This document shows, one piece after another, positions 4,861 through 5,833 of a DNA stretch of 5,833 nucleotides. Within the stretch, counting starts at the first letter, position 1; every line of letters starts with the position of its first letter. The notes below the pieces were generated by a model. That model searched no databases and was not told the origin of the DNA. It worked only from the letters and a program-made list of their open reading frames with translations. The position numbers and the translations under genes were made by a program. The stretch is from Parcubacteria group bacterium GW2011_GWA2_47_7 (GTDB lineage: Bacteria; Patescibacteriota; Minisyncoccia; Phycocordibacterales; UBA6899): assembly GCA_000999395.1 (NCBI GenBank), contig LCOM01000047.1, positions 1-5,833 on the forward strand, written 5' to 3'.

Positions 4861-5833
4861 ATGAGCTTTCTACTTTTTTTGGCGCAAAAAGGATTGTTTC
4901 GCGAAGAGAATATTCCTGAGATGGAGAGTGAGGCGAAGAGCGCCCCAGGGGGATTGGACGAAGTGCTTGTTCGTGGCGACATGTCGTTGGGGGACATTCT
5001 CAAATTAAAGAGTGAATATTATGGTGTACCAGTGCGCACGCTTGGTGAAACAAAAATTCCGCTCGAAGTCCTCAAGTATATCCCTGAGGATTCCGCGCGA
5101 CATTACCAGGTTGCTCCGCTTGGCGTAGAAAACAAAGTACTCGAAATTGGCATCGTCGATCCAGATATGACTCAGGCTCGGGATGCAGTTCAATTTATTG
5201 CATCAAAGCTCGGCTTACCATTTAAGCTTTTTCTTCTTTCACAAGCCGACTTTAATCAGATCTTGATTCAATATCAAAATCTTTCTGGAGAAGTCGGTCG
5301 GGCGCTTTCAGAGCTCACTGTCGGCGACAATCAGGCGGTAGTAGACAATTCCGCTCAGGATAATGTCTCTTCTGTTTCTACTCACGGTCGCGTTGTCGAG
5401 GAAAAGAGCGGTGAATCCAAGATTGTCGAAGACGCTCCTGTGACCAAAATCGTTGCCGTGATATTGAAACATGCTGTTGAGGGGAATGCGTCTGACGTGC
5501 ACATTGAACACATAGGAGATAAGGTTCGTGTGCGCTTTCGCGTCGATGGAGTGATGTATACATCGATTATCCTCCCGACAAATATTCACAGCGCCATTGT
5601 TGCGCGCATCAAAATTTTGGCGCAGCTCAAACTCGATGAAAAGCGCAAGCCACAGGATGGACGCTTTAGCGCGCGCATGGATGACAAGAAGGTAGATTTT
5701 CGTGTTTCAACATTCCCCGCATATTACGGCGAGAAAGTGGTGATGCGTATTTTGGATACAGGCAAGGGGGTCAAAACACTCGACCAAATGGGTCTTGAAC
5801 CGGAGTCGCTCAAACTTCTGCGCGAAGCAATCA
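4861..5833 (+). CDS. pilB: Type IV pilus assembly ATPase PilB/GspE (5' part)
   Basis: The first 324 residues of the hexameric cytoplasmic ATPase that powers pilin polymerisation; the gene runs off the window end. An N-terminal type II secretion E-like domain covers about 1-135, with KSEYYGVPVR and YIPEDSARHYQVAPLG (73-88). A polar linker (about 136-190) follows. The N2 subdomain of the ATPase core begins at APVTKIVAVILKHA (192-205), with ASDVHIE (210-216), FRVDGVM, LDEKRKPQDGRFSA and GEKVVMRILD. The Walker A, Asp box and Walker B motifs would lie past the end. PilT-type retraction ATPases lack the N-terminal domain, so this is PilB/GspE type. ATG at 4861 is the first start after an in-frame stop at 4822-4824, and MSFLLFLAQKGLF fits related N-termini. 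AGG touches the ATG, too close to be a good Shine-Dalgarno. The long run of T (4874-4880) near the start deserves a check for sequence error. Confidence 0.95.
   Translation, partial: MSFLLFLAQKGLFREENIPEMESEAKSAPGGLDEVLVRGDMSLGDILKLKSEYYGVPVRTLGETKIPLEVLKYIPEDSARHYQVAPLGVENKVLEIGIVDPDMTQARDAVQFIASKLGLPFKLFLLSQADFNQILIQYQNLSGEVGRALSELTVGDNQAVVDNSAQDNVSSVSTHGRVVEEKSGESKIVEDAPVTKIVAVILKHAVEGNASDVHIEHIGDKVRVRFRVDGVMYTSIILPTNIHSAIVARIKILAQLKLDEKRKPQDGRFSARMDDKKVDFRVSTFPAYYGEKVVMRILDTGKGVKTLDQMGLEPESLKLLREAI

Noticed and set aside
4821..4919. True pilB start at ATG 4821 followed by a frameshift
   Set aside because: The ATG at 4821 has a better ribosome binding site. However, the protein read from 4861 already begins like related PilB N-termini, so no frameshift is needed.
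1..5833. CRISPR array, insertion sequence or toxin-antitoxin pair
   Set aside because: No regularly spaced repeats, transposase motifs, terminal inverted repeats or paired small genes of that kind were found.

Overview
The window looks like a chromosomal segment of a Patescibacteria (Candidate Phyla Radiation) bacterium, most likely of the Parcubacteria type. Three things suggest this: compact divergent type IV pilus proteins in the order pilM-pilN-pilO-(PilP-like)-pilB, very short spacers and overlaps, and start codons that almost all lack a Shine-Dalgarno sequence. UGA is used as a stop (end of pilN) and tryptophans are UGG, so the code is standard and not the UGA=Gly code of Gracilibacteria/Absconditabacteria. 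This placement is inferred from protein character; no search was run.

Layout, left to right. Positions 1-83 hold no convincing gene but carry a perfect 11-bp inverted repeat inside a wider pairing. A minus-strand tRNA-Ser(GCU) with encoded CCA lies at 89-178. A plus-strand gene of unknown function with an HEFCH (HExxH) metallopeptidase motif runs from 315 to 965 and ends in a clear intrinsic terminator. That terminator reaches the stop codon of a convergent comF gene on the minus strand (987-1637). comF and pilM are divergent, with about 110 bp between them. From 1751 to the end of the window runs the type IV pilus cluster: pilM (cytoplasmic actin-like), pilN and pilO (bitopic membrane proteins with ferredoxin-like domains), a short PilP-like membrane protein, and the first 324 codons of the assembly ATPase gene pilB. 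The window ends before the pilB Walker A motif.

How the genes fit together. PilM, PilN and PilO form the inner-membrane alignment platform that couples the PilB hexamer to pilus assembly. Type IV pili plus ComF are expected parts of natural DNA uptake, so the neighbourhood is consistent with a competence/pilus locus, although co-regulation is not shown.

Most unusual features. Candidate -10 elements end only 6-10 nt before several start codons (pilM, pilN, possibly comF, and a mini-ORF before pilB), suggesting leaderless or near-leaderless transcripts. The 248-bp gap before pilB holds two good promoter candidates and three overlapping mini-ORFs, one of which ends in an ATGA overlap with the pilB start. 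A perfect TGTACAC-N4-GTGTACA palindrome sits on the comF start.
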